From Pseudomonas sp. GD03944 (GTDB taxonomy: Bacteria > Pseudomonadota > Gammaproteobacteria > Pseudomonadales > Pseudomonadaceae): DNA of 64,000 nt. Of the stretch, positions 56,581-64,000 are shown in pieces. Every line of letters starts with the position of its first letter. The first letter of the stretch is position 1. The DNA lies in NCBI RefSeq assembly GCF_029839275.1, contig NZ_JAOCAH010000014.1, forward strand, positions 62,001 through 126,000. The letters are read 5' to 3'. Position numbers and translations under genes: made by a program. Under the pieces are notes generated by a model. That model was not told where the DNA came from. It did not search any database and saw only the letters and a list, made by a program, of their open reading frames with translations.

Positions 56581-56594
56581 AGAAAGGACAATCG

Positions 56595-58046
56595 ATGACC
56601 CTCAACCGGATCACCGCAGGCCTCGGCCTGAGCATGTCGCTGCTGTCGGCCTCCTCGGTCTGGGCCGTGCAGATGAGCGACGACAACTTCGGCGTCGACA
56701 TCAAGATCACCGCCCAGTCCGAAGACGACCGCGACCTCGGCACCCAGGGTGGTGGCGACGTCAGCGGTATCGGCCTGGACGTCCGCCCCTGGGTCTACGG
56801 CGAGCGTGGCAACTGGAGCGCCTTCGCCATGGGCCAGGCGGTCACCGCCACCGACATCGTGGAAACCGACACCCTGCAGGACAACGATGAGTCCGAAGGC
56901 ACCGGCACCAGCCGCAACGATGCCCGCGAGCCCGACAAGAGCTACCTGGCGATGCGCGAGTTCTGGGTCGACTACCGCGGCCTGACCGCCTACCCCGGCG
57001 AACACCTGCGCTTCGGCCGCCAGCGCGTGCGCAGCGACGAAGGCACCTGGTGGGACACCAACATCGAGGCCCTGCGCTGGAGTTTCGACACCACCCTGCT
57101 GCGTGCCCACGCCGGCGTTGCCGAACGCTTCTCCGAATACCGCACCGACCTGGACGAGCTGGCCCCGGAAGACGAAGACCGCCAGCACTTCTTCGGTGAC
57201 ATCTCGACCCAGTGGACCCCCGGTCACTGGGTCGGCATCAAGGCGCACCACAGCCGCGACAACGGCGACCTGGCCAACCCTGGCGAAGCCATCGACGAGA
57301 TGGACAAGCGCTACACCGGCGACCTGACCTGGCTCGGCATCAATGCCGACGGCGACTTCTTCAACCACCGTTCCGAGCGTCCGCTGAACTACTGGGCGCA
57401 GGCCACCTGGCTGAACGGCGACATCGACGAGCTGCAACAGACCGTGGTTGGCGACCAGCGCCTGGCCACCGGCTCGCGCGGCGTCGACGTCAACGCCTGG
57501 GCCGTGGACCTGGGCCTGCGCTGGAACATCGACGAGAACTGGCGTGTCGGCGGTGCCTACGCCCGTGGCAGCGGCGGTGGCGACGACGACAGTTCCGAGC
57601 AGTTCCGCCAGACCGGCCTGGAAAGCAACCGCTCCAACTTCACCGGCACCAACGCGCGCATGCACCGCTTCGGCGAGGCGTTCCGCGGCGAACTCTCCAA
57701 CCTGCAGGTGGCCACCGCGTTCACCTCCTGGAAGCTGGACGACGACTACGACGCCAGCGTGGTCTACCACCGCTTCTGGCGGGTAGACGACAACCAGGAC
57801 GTCGGTGACAGCGGCATCGTCGCACCGATGCAGGACGGCGAGAAAGACGTCGGCCAGGAACTCGACCTGGTCGTCACCAAGTACTTCAAGCAGGGCCTGC
57901 TGCCGGCTGCCATGGCCGAGAGCATGGACGAGCGCTCGGCCCTGGTGCGTTTCCGCGGCGGCGTGTTCAAGCCCGGCGATGCCTACGGCAGCGGCACCGA
58001 CTCGCTGATGCACCGTGCCTTCGTCGACTTCATCTGGAGATTCTGA
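56595..58046 (+). CDS. algE: Alginate outer-membrane export porin AlgE
   Basis: Beta-barrel channel (483 aa) through which alginate leaves the cell. Signal peptide 1-24 (ending SVWA), then barrel strands with family segments [69 protein letters not shown] and terminal [11 protein letters not shown] with C-terminal Phe. ATG at 56595 has AAAGGA upstream; an earlier ATG overlaps the algK stop. Confidence 0.95.
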   Translation: MTLNRITAGLGLSMSLLSASSVWAVQMSDDNFGVDIKITAQSEDDRDLGTQGGGDVSGIGLDVRPWVYGERGNWSAFAMGQAVTATDIVETDTLQDNDESEGTGTSRNDAREPDKSYLAMREFWVDYRGLTAYPGEHLRFGRQRVRSDEGTWWDTNIEALRWSFDTTLLRAHAGVAERFSEYRTDLDELAPEDEDRQHFFGDISTQWTPGHWVGIKAHHSRDNGDLANPGEAIDEMDKRYTGDLTWLGINADGDFFNHRSERPLNYWAQATWLNGDIDELQQTVVGDQRLATGSRGVDVNAWAVDLGLRWNIDENWRVGGAYARGSGGGDDDSSEQFRQTGLESNRSNFTGTNARMHRFGEAFRGELSNLQVATAFTSWKLDDDYDASVVYHRFWRVDDNQDVGDSGIVAPMQDGEKDVGQELDLVVTKYFKQGLLPAAMAESMDERSALVRFRGGVFKPGDAYGSGTDSLMHRAFVDFIWRF

Positions 58047-58056
58047 GGACAGCGCC

Positions 58057-59637
58057 ATGAAGGAACAGCCAGATACATTCAAGCAGGGCCTCGGCATCGG
58101 ATTGCTGTGCGGCGGCGTGCTCCTCGGCTCGCTGCACCTGACGGCCGCCCACGCAGCCGAAAGCGAACCGACCCAGACCCTCAAGGAAGCCAAGACCTAC
58201 ACCGTGACCAGCGCGCCGACCGAGCCGCTGCACCTGGAAGCGCCGACCCTGCCCGACCTGTCCGGCTACACCGCCGAGGCGGTGGAAGCCAAGGTCGACC
58301 GCAGCCAGAAAGGCACGGTGGTGGTGCGGCGCATGCTGCAACAGGACGCCCTGAAGGACTTCATCGGCGGTAACGAGCGCCTGCGCGAGTGGGTCAAGCG
58401 GCAGAACGGCATGCCCCACGCGATCTTCGTCGAGGGTGGCTACGTCACGCCCGAGGAGCTGGCCGCGCAACTGCCCGACAACCAGTTCGCCGAAGTCGAG
58501 CCGGGCGTGTACCTGGCCCGCCTGCCGATCGTCGTTGCCCAGGGCGCGACCCTACAGGTCGGCAAGGACACCAAGGAACTGCGCCTGTCCCAGGAGCGTG
58601 GCTCGTTCCTGGTCAACGACGGCATGCTGTTCATCACCGACACCCGCCTGACCGCCTGGCGCGAGGCCGACAACGGCCCCGCCACCTTCCGCGACCCGGA
58701 CGAGTTCCGCCCGTTCCTGGTGTCCTGGGGCGGCAGCGAGCTGTACATCTCAGGCAGCGTGGTCACCAGCCTCGGCTACAACACCAGCAAGTCCTACGGC
58801 GTGAGCATCACCCAGTACACCCCGGGCATGCACGAGCGCCTGAAACGCGAAGAGCCCACCGGCTGGCTGATCGACTCCGAGTTCATCGACCACTGGTACG
58901 GCTTCTACTGCTACGAAGCGGCCGACGTGGTGATCAAGGGCAATACCTACCGCGACAACATCGTCTACGGCATCGACCCCCACGACCGTTCCCACGGCCT
59001 GATCATCGCCGAGAACATCGTCCACGGGACCAAGAAGAAGCACGGCATCATCATCTCCCGCGAGGTCGACGACAGCTGGATCATCAACAACAAGAGCTAC
59101 GACAACAAGCTCTCGGGCATCGTCATCGACCGTAACAGCATCAACAACCTGATCGCCTACAACGAGGTCACCCAGAACGAGGCCGACGGCATCACCCTGT
59201 ACGAAAGCTCGAACAACCTGCTGTGGGGCAACAAGGTGCTGAACAACGCCCGCCACGGCATCCGGGTGCGCAACAGCGTGAACATCCGCCTGTACGAGAA
59301 CATCTCGGCGGCCAACAACCTGACCGGTGTCTACGGCCACATCAAGGACCTCTCGGACACCGACCGCAACATCGAACTGGACCCCTTCGACACCAAGATC
59401 TCAATGATCGTGGTCGGCGGCACCCTGGCAGCCAACGGCTCCAGCCCGCTGTCGATCGACTCGCCGCTGTCCGTCGAACTGTACCGCGTCAACCTGATCG
59501 CGCCGACCAAGAGCACCGGCATCAGCTTCGCCGGCGTCCTCGGCGAAAAACAGGAAGAGATCCTCGACCTGATGGTGCGCCGCGACATGGCGGTGCTCAT
59601 CGACCCCGTCGAAAGCCAGGCCGAACTCCAGGATTGA
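58057..59637 (+). CDS. algG: Periplasmic mannuronan C5-epimerase AlgG
   Basis: Converts D-mannuronate to L-guluronate in the polymer. The 526 residues carry a signal peptide (about 1-33, ending TAAHA) and a right-handed beta-helix with repeated YDN, NN and GI turns. The catalytic DPHDRSH is at residues 307-313. Also part of the periplasmic protective complex. Start at 58057 has AGGA upstream. Confidence 0.96.
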   Translation: MKEQPDTFKQGLGIGLLCGGVLLGSLHLTAAHAAESEPTQTLKEAKTYTVTSAPTEPLHLEAPTLPDLSGYTAEAVEAKVDRSQKGTVVVRRMLQQDALKDFIGGNERLREWVKRQNGMPHAIFVEGGYVTPEELAAQLPDNQFAEVEPGVYLARLPIVVAQGATLQVGKDTKELRLSQERGSFLVNDGMLFITDTRLTAWREADNGPATFRDPDEFRPFLVSWGGSELYISGSVVTSLGYNTSKSYGVSITQYTPGMHERLKREEPTGWLIDSEFIDHWYGFYCYEAADVVIKGNTYRDNIVYGIDPHDRSHGLIIAENIVHGTKKKHGIIISREVDDSWIINNKSYDNKLSGIVIDRNSINNLIAYNEVTQNEADGITLYESSNNLLWGNKVLNNARHGIRVRNSVNIRLYENISAANNLTGVYGHIKDLSDTDRNIELDPFDTKISMIVVGGTLAANGSSPLSIDSPLSVELYRVNLIAPTKSTGISFAGVLGEKQEEILDLMVRRDMAVLIDPVESQAELQD

Positions 59638-59647
59638 GGGAACCCAC

Positions 59648-61078
59648 GTGAGCAAACGCAACTTTCATTTCCGTAAACTGGCCCTGGCCACCGCGCTGCT
59701 CGGCGCGGGTGCCAGCGGCACTGCCCTGGCCGAGCCGACCTACCAGGTGCAGCGGGTCGGCCCGCTGTGCCCCATCGCCCAGGACCCGGCGCAGTACAAC
59801 ACCAAGTACCTGAGCTTCTTCACCGCCCTGGTGCAGGGCCAGGGTGACTGGCTGTTCCGTACCCGCTACGACCTGCGCACCGATTTCGGCACCACCCCGG
59901 CCGGCTACCAGCAGTTCAAGCGCCTGCGCGATGCACTCAAGGCCAAGGGCGTCGAACTGGTCATCGTCTACCAGCCCACCCGTGGCCTGGTGAACCGGGA
60001 AAAACTTACCCCCGAGGAAAAGGCCAGCTTCGATTTCGACCTGGCCAAGAAGAACTACCAGAAAGCCATCGAGGGCTTCCGCCAGGCCGGAATCTGGACC
60101 ACCGACCTGTCGCCGCTGTTCGACGAACAGGGCGTGGACACCGATTACTACTTCCAGGCCGACCACCACTGGACGCCCAAGGGCGCCGACCGCACCGCGG
60201 TGCTGGTGGCCGAAACGCTGAAGGAAATCCCTGGCTTCGACGAGATTCCGAAAAAGGAATTCGAAAGCAAGGTGGTCGGCCTGCTGCCCAAGGCCGGCAC
60301 CCTGCACAAGACGGCGGCCCAGTTCTGCGGCACCACCTACGCCACCCAGTACGTCGAGCGCTACGAGACCGAAGCGGTGGGCGAGGCCAGTTCCGACAGC
60401 CTGTTCGGCGACGAGTCCAACCCGCAGATCGCCCTGGTCGGCACCAGTAACAGCGGCCCGGCCTACAACTTCGCCGGCTTCCTGCAGCAGCACACCAGTG
60501 CCGACGTGCTCAACCTGGCGGTCCCCGGCGGCGGCTTCGACAGCGCCCTGCTGCAGTACATGAGCAGCCAGGATTTCCACGACAACCCGCCGAAGATCCT
60601 GATCTGGGAATTCGCCACCCACTACGACCTGGCCCAGGCCAGCTTCTACCGCCAGGCCGTGCCGCTGGTGAGTAATGGCTGCAAAGACAGTACCGCGGTG
60701 ATGAAGAACAAGGTCACCCTCAAGCCCGGTGCCAACGAGATCCTGGTCAACGGCGAGAACAGCCAGCTGCGTGACCTGCGCGGCGGCGACTACCAGGTGG
60801 ACCTGACCTTCAGCGACCCCACCGTGCACGAATCCAAGGCCACCCTCTGGTACCTCAACGGGCGCCGCGAGAACTTCAAGCTCGAGCAGAGCGACCGCGT
60901 CGACACCGGCGGGCGCTTCGTCTTCGAGCTGCGCGGCGAGTCTGACTGGCGCGACCTGAACCTGCTCGCCCTGGAAGTCCACAGCCCGGAAGAGATGCCG
61001 GCCAACCTCAGCGTCGAAGCGACCCTCTGCAAGCGTCCCGTCGCCGCTGGCAAAGCCCTCACGGCGCAAGCCGACTGA
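59648..61078 (+). CDS. algX: Alginate O-acetyltransferase AlgX
   Basis: Periplasmic SGNH-type acetyltransferase (476 aa) that transfers acetyl to mannuronate and binds the polymer. Signal peptide 1-28 (ending TALA). The catalytic Asp 172 and His 174 lie in DHHWTP and Ser 267 in GTSNSG, matching the triad of the P. aeruginosa enzyme. A C-terminal carbohydrate-binding module follows from about residue 340. Starts with GTG, ten bases after algG. Confidence 0.96.
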   Translation: MSKRNFHFRKLALATALLGAGASGTALAEPTYQVQRVGPLCPIAQDPAQYNTKYLSFFTALVQGQGDWLFRTRYDLRTDFGTTPAGYQQFKRLRDALKAKGVELVIVYQPTRGLVNREKLTPEEKASFDFDLAKKNYQKAIEGFRQAGIWTTDLSPLFDEQGVDTDYYFQADHHWTPKGADRTAVLVAETLKEIPGFDEIPKKEFESKVVGLLPKAGTLHKTAAQFCGTTYATQYVERYETEAVGEASSDSLFGDESNPQIALVGTSNSGPAYNFAGFLQQHTSADVLNLAVPGGGFDSALLQYMSSQDFHDNPPKILIWEFATHYDLAQASFYRQAVPLVSNGCKDSTAVMKNKVTLKPGANEILVNGENSQLRDLRGGDYQVDLTFSDPTVHESKATLWYLNGRRENFKLEQSDRVDTGGRFVFELRGESDWRDLNLLALEVHSPEEMPANLSVEATLCKRPVAAGKALTAQAD

Positions 61079-61095
61079 CCGCGCAAGGAGATCTT

Positions 61096-62196
61096 ATGAA
61101 CCGCCATGCCTGGATCCTCGCCCCCTGCCTGCTGGGAAGCACACTGCTCGCCCAACCGTTGCTGGCTGGAAGCCTGGTACCTCCGGCTGGCTACTACGCC
61201 GCAGTAGACGTGAAGGACAAGAAGCCGCGCGGTTGCTCCGCGCCGCCCAAGCCCTACACCGCCAAGCTGGAATTTCGCAGCAAATACGAAGGCTCGGACA
61301 AGGCCCGGGCCACCCTCAACAAGGACGCGGAGAAAGCCTTCCGTGATGCCACTGCCGATATCACGGAACTCGAGCGCGGGGTGAATCGCCAGGTCATGCG
61401 CTACATGCGTGACGGCGACCAGCAACAGCTCGACTGCGCCCTGAACTGGATGAGCACCTGGGCCCAGGCCAACGCCCTGCTCAGCGAGGAGTACAACCAC
61501 ACCGGCAAATCGATCCGCAAATGGGCGCTGGGCAGCCTGTCTTCCGCCTACCTGCGCCTGAAGTTTTCCGAGTCGCGGCCGCTCGCGCCGTACCAGCAGC
61601 AGGCCGAACTGATCGAATCCTGGTTCATCAAGATGGCCGAAAGCACTGTGCACGACTGGAGCGATCTGCCGCTGCGCAAGATCAACAACCACAGCTACTG
61701 GGCCGCCTGGTCGGTCATGGCCACCGCCGTGGCCACTGATCGCCGCGACCTGTTCGACTGGGCCGTGGAGCAGTTCCGCGTGGCCGCCAACCAGGTCGAT
61801 GAGGACGGCTACCTGCCCAACGAACTGCGCCGCCGCCACCGCGCCCTGGCGTACCACAACTACGCCCTGCCGCCGCTGGCGATGGTCGCCGCGTTCGCCC
61901 AGGCCAACGGTGTCGACCTGCGCGAGGAAAACAACGGCGCCCTCAAGCGCCTGGCCGAGCGGGTGATCGACGGCGTGGAAGACCAGGACGAATTCGTCGA
62001 CCGCACCGGCGAGAAACAGGACATGGAGGACCTGAAGAAACACACCAAATTCGCCTGGCTCGAACCCTACTGCACCCTCTACGACTGCTCCAACGACGCC
62101 GGGGAATACAAGCAGGAAATGGGACCGTTCCAGACCTTCCGCCTCGGCGGTGATGTGAGCCAGGTGTTCAGCCCGAAGAAAGACGGCGACAGCTGA
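61096..62196 (+). CDS. algL: Periplasmic alginate lyase AlgL
   Basis: Poly-mannuronate lyase (366 aa, PL5) that clears misdirected polymer from the periplasm. Signal peptide 1-24 (ending PLLA). The catalytic NNHSYW is at residues 197-202, followed by [17 protein letters not shown] with the catalytic Arg and Tyr region. Length matches P. aeruginosa AlgL. Good GGAG at the start. Followed by a 136-base gap with three hairpins, the largest gap in the operon. Confidence 0.95.
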   Translation: MNRHAWILAPCLLGSTLLAQPLLAGSLVPPAGYYAAVDVKDKKPRGCSAPPKPYTAKLEFRSKYEGSDKARATLNKDAEKAFRDATADITELERGVNRQVMRYMRDGDQQQLDCALNWMSTWAQANALLSEEYNHTGKSIRKWALGSLSSAYLRLKFSESRPLAPYQQQAELIESWFIKMAESTVHDWSDLPLRKINNHSYWAAWSVMATAVATDRRDLFDWAVEQFRVAANQVDEDGYLPNELRRRHRALAYHNYALPPLAMVAAFAQANGVDLREENNGALKRLAERVIDGVEDQDEFVDRTGEKQDMEDLKKHTKFAWLEPYCTLYDCSNDAGEYKQEMGPFQTFRLGGDVSQVFSPKKDGDS

Positions 62197-62206
62197 GGCA
62201 ATACCC

Positions 62207-62280
62207 GGTGGACGGGCTCGCTCCGTCCACCTTCCCCACCAGGTGGGGACGCGTTAACACCCTCCCCGCTCGCGGGGGGG
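62207..62280. repeat. Three consecutive hairpins between algL and algI
   Basis: Stem 1 GGTGGACGG / CCGTCCACC (62207-62231), stem 2 TCCCCACC / GGTGGGGA (62233-62249), stem 3 CCCCGC / GCGGGG extended (62261-62280). The T-tracts of a rho-independent terminator are missing. Stem 1 resembles a dispersed GGTGGA-type hairpin seen at 20118. Confidence 0.75.
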
Positions 62281-62332
62281 AAAGGGGGGGCGTGCAAGCC
62301 CCGAACGAGTGTCACTCATCGGAGTAATACGG

Positions 62333-63823
62333 ATGGTCTTTTCATCCAATGTGTTCCTGTTTCTGTTTTTGCCGATCTTTCTCGGCCTGTATTACCTGTG
62401 CCCGAACCGCTTCCGCAACCTGCTGATCCTGATCGGCAGCTACATCTTCTACGCCTGGTGGCGGGTGGATTTTCTCCTGCTGTTCGCCGCCGTCACCCTG
62501 TGGAACTACTGGTTCGGCCTGCGCATACACCGGGCGGAAACTCGCGAGCAGGCACAACGCTGGGTGCTGTGGGGCGTGGTCGGCAACCTGGCGACCCTGG
62601 GCTACTTCAAGTACGCCAACTTCGGCATGGAAAACATCAACAAGGTCATGGAGGCCGCCGGTTTCGAGCCCTTCCTGCTGACCCACGTGATCCTGCCGAT
62701 CGGTATTTCCTTCTACATCTTCCAGTCGATCAGCTACCTGATCGACGTGTACCGCGGTGACACCCAGCCCACCGAAAACCTGATCAACTTCGCCGCCTTC
62801 ATCGCCCTCTTCCCGCAACTGATCGCCGGTCCGGTGCTGCGCTACAAGGACCTGGCCGACCAGTTCACCGAACGCACCCACAGCGTCGACAAGTTCTCCG
62901 AAGGCGCCACCCGCTTCATGCAGGGTTTCGTCAAGAAGGTGTTCATCGCCGACAGCCTGGCGCCCCTGGCCGACTACTGCTTCGCCCTGGAAAACCCCAG
63001 CACCGGCGACGCCTGGCTGGGCATCCTGGCCTACACCGCCCAGCTGTACTTCGACTTCTCCGGCTACAGCGACATGGCCATCGGCCTGGGCCTGATGATG
63101 GGTTTCCGCTTCATGGAGAACTTCAACCAGCCCTACATCAGCCAGTCGATCACCGAGTTCTGGCGGCGCTGGCACATCAGCCTGTCGACCTGGCTGCGCG
63201 ACTACCTGTACGTGCCCCTGGGCGGTAACCGCCATGGCACCTTCAACACCTACCGCAACCTGTTCCTGACCATGCTGCTGGGCGGTTTCTGGCACGGCGC
63301 CAACTGGACTTTCCTGATCTGGGGCGCCTGGCACGGCATGTGGCTGGCCATCGAACGCGCCCTGGGCGTGAACGCCGCACCGCGCGTGATCAATCCGCTG
63401 AAATGGGCCTTCACCTTCTTCCTGGTGATGCTGGGCTGGGTGATCTTCCGCGCCGAGAACCTCGACGTGGCCTGGCGCATGTACAGCGCGATGTTCAGCT
63501 TCAACGGCTGGCAGCTGAGCGAGCTGAACGCCGCCGCCATCACCGACCTGCAGATCGCCACCCTGGTGATCGCCTACGCGACCATCGCCTTTTGCGGCCT
63601 GCGTCAGTTCTACCGCAACCCGCTGACCACCAAGGCACCGGGCACCGCGGCGATGAACGACAGCGACCTGGTGGCCAGCACCGGCCACGGCAGCGTGGCG
63701 GTGGTCCGTCCGATCGAGCACACCCGCTACCTGGTGCGCGCCGCGCTGCTGGTGCTGTTCTGCGCCTCGATCCTCAAGCTCTCGGCGCAGAGCTTCTCGC
63801 CCTTCCTGTACTTCCAGTTCTAA
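62333..63823 (+). CDS. algI: MBOAT acetyltransferase AlgI
   Basis: Inner-membrane O-acyltransferase (496 aa) that moves acetyl across the membrane for AlgJ/AlgX. About ten hydrophobic segments; the MBOAT catalytic His 321 is in GGFWHGANWTF (P. aeruginosa position 322). ATG at 62333 was chosen over one 24 bases upstream because it begins MVFSSNVFLFLFLPIF, the family N-terminus. GGAG lies upstream. Confidence 0.95.
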   Translation: MVFSSNVFLFLFLPIFLGLYYLCPNRFRNLLILIGSYIFYAWWRVDFLLLFAAVTLWNYWFGLRIHRAETREQAQRWVLWGVVGNLATLGYFKYANFGMENINKVMEAAGFEPFLLTHVILPIGISFYIFQSISYLIDVYRGDTQPTENLINFAAFIALFPQLIAGPVLRYKDLADQFTERTHSVDKFSEGATRFMQGFVKKVFIADSLAPLADYCFALENPSTGDAWLGILAYTAQLYFDFSGYSDMAIGLGLMMGFRFMENFNQPYISQSITEFWRRWHISLSTWLRDYLYVPLGGNRHGTFNTYRNLFLTMLLGGFWHGANWTFLIWGAWHGMWLAIERALGVNAAPRVINPLKWAFTFFLVMLGWVIFRAENLDVAWRMYSAMFSFNGWQLSELNAAAITDLQIATLVIAYATIAFCGLRQFYRNPLTTKAPGTAAMNDSDLVASTGHGSVAVVRPIEHTRYLVRAALLVLFCASILKLSAQSFSPFLYFQF

Positions 63824-63835
63824 GTGAGGCCGACC

Positions 63836-64000
63836 ATGACGAATACCTTTCGCAAACTCTACGTCGCCTTGTTCATCGGCCTGCTGGTGGTGATCTTTCT
63901 GTGGTCGCTGCGGGGCGTGGCGGATTACCGCATGCCGGACACCTTCACCGTGCTCGACGGTGGCCTGGCCAAGACCTTCGAGCAGCACTACGACAAGACC
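63836..64000 (+). CDS. algJ: Alginate O-acetyltransferase AlgJ, 5' part
   Basis: First 55 codons, cut by the window edge. ATG at 63836 with GTGAGG upstream; a membrane anchor (LYVALFIGLLVVIFLWSL, residues 8-25) is followed by VADYRMPDTFTVLDGGLAKT, typical of AlgJ. 12 bases after algI. The catalytic region lies outside the window. Confidence 0.9.
   Translation, partial: MTNTFRKLYVALFIGLLVVIFLWSLRGVADYRMPDTFTVLDGGLAKTFEQHYDKT

Overview
The window is a GC-rich stretch of a Pseudomonas chromosome. The evidence is the gene content and order: a complete run of alginate genes algD-alg8-alg44-algK-algE-algG-algX-algL-algI-algJ preceded by yaaA, the pcs / carboxylesterase / acyl-CoA synthetase / rhlB neighbourhood, ndpA, and Pseudomonas-type REP/REPIN repeats. 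The species cannot be fixed from the sequence alone. No rRNA, tRNA, transposase, integrase, phage gene or CRISPR array was seen.

Layout. (1) 1-3788, minus strand: a YehZYXW-type betaine/osmoprotectant ABC transporter. (2) 3901-13610: sbcC and sbcD, normally neighbours, are separated here by a divergent PQQ-type sugar dehydrogenase and a seven-gene minus-strand cassette. The cassette holds small proteins: SUKH/SMI1-like, DUF1801, two Cys-cluster proteins, a beta-propeller and two of unknown family. It directly follows sbcD and is the most accessory-looking part of the window. (3) 13853-21286: a predicted periplasmic SAM methyltransferase, an APC permease, a HAD phosphatase, an Lrp regulator divergent from a YjeH-type exporter, an orphan membrane-tethered TAXI protein, and ndpA. 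(4) 21300-26200: GST-like, GIY-YIG, phosphatidylcholine synthase, NTF2-like and GlxA/AraC genes plus a 13-residue-repeat protein. This block is bracketed by two matching composite repeat arrays in inverted orientation.

(5) 26207-30400: an aapJQMP amino-acid transporter with an intra-operon hairpin and a sigma-54-like promoter. (6) 30882-40342: carboxylesterase, acyl-CoA synthetase, a cyclic-nucleotide-binding/GGDEF protein, membrane dipeptidase, RNA helicase RhlB, two membrane proteins, a LysR regulator and a 42-residue membrane microprotein. (7) 40459-47708: molybdenum genes. A five-gene overlapping operon encodes a Tat-exported molybdenum hydroxylase (2Fe-2S plus Moco subunits), XdhC, MoaA and MocA; a separate moaCDE operon lies nearby. 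(8) 47833-50472: PIN-PhoH protein and yaaA.

(9) 50473-64000: the alginate operon. AlgD makes GDP-mannuronate. Alg8/Alg44 polymerise it under c-di-GMP control through the Alg44 PilZ domain. AlgK, AlgX, AlgG and AlgL form the periplasmic modification and guidance complex. AlgE is the outer-membrane exit channel, and AlgI/AlgJ (AlgJ cut by the window edge) begin O-acetylation. The 624-base leader region carries an AlgU-like promoter, an exact AlgR box, Rsm-type GGA motifs and a strong dyad. Further hairpins lie between algD and alg8 and between algL and algI, suggesting post-transcriptional tuning inside the operon.
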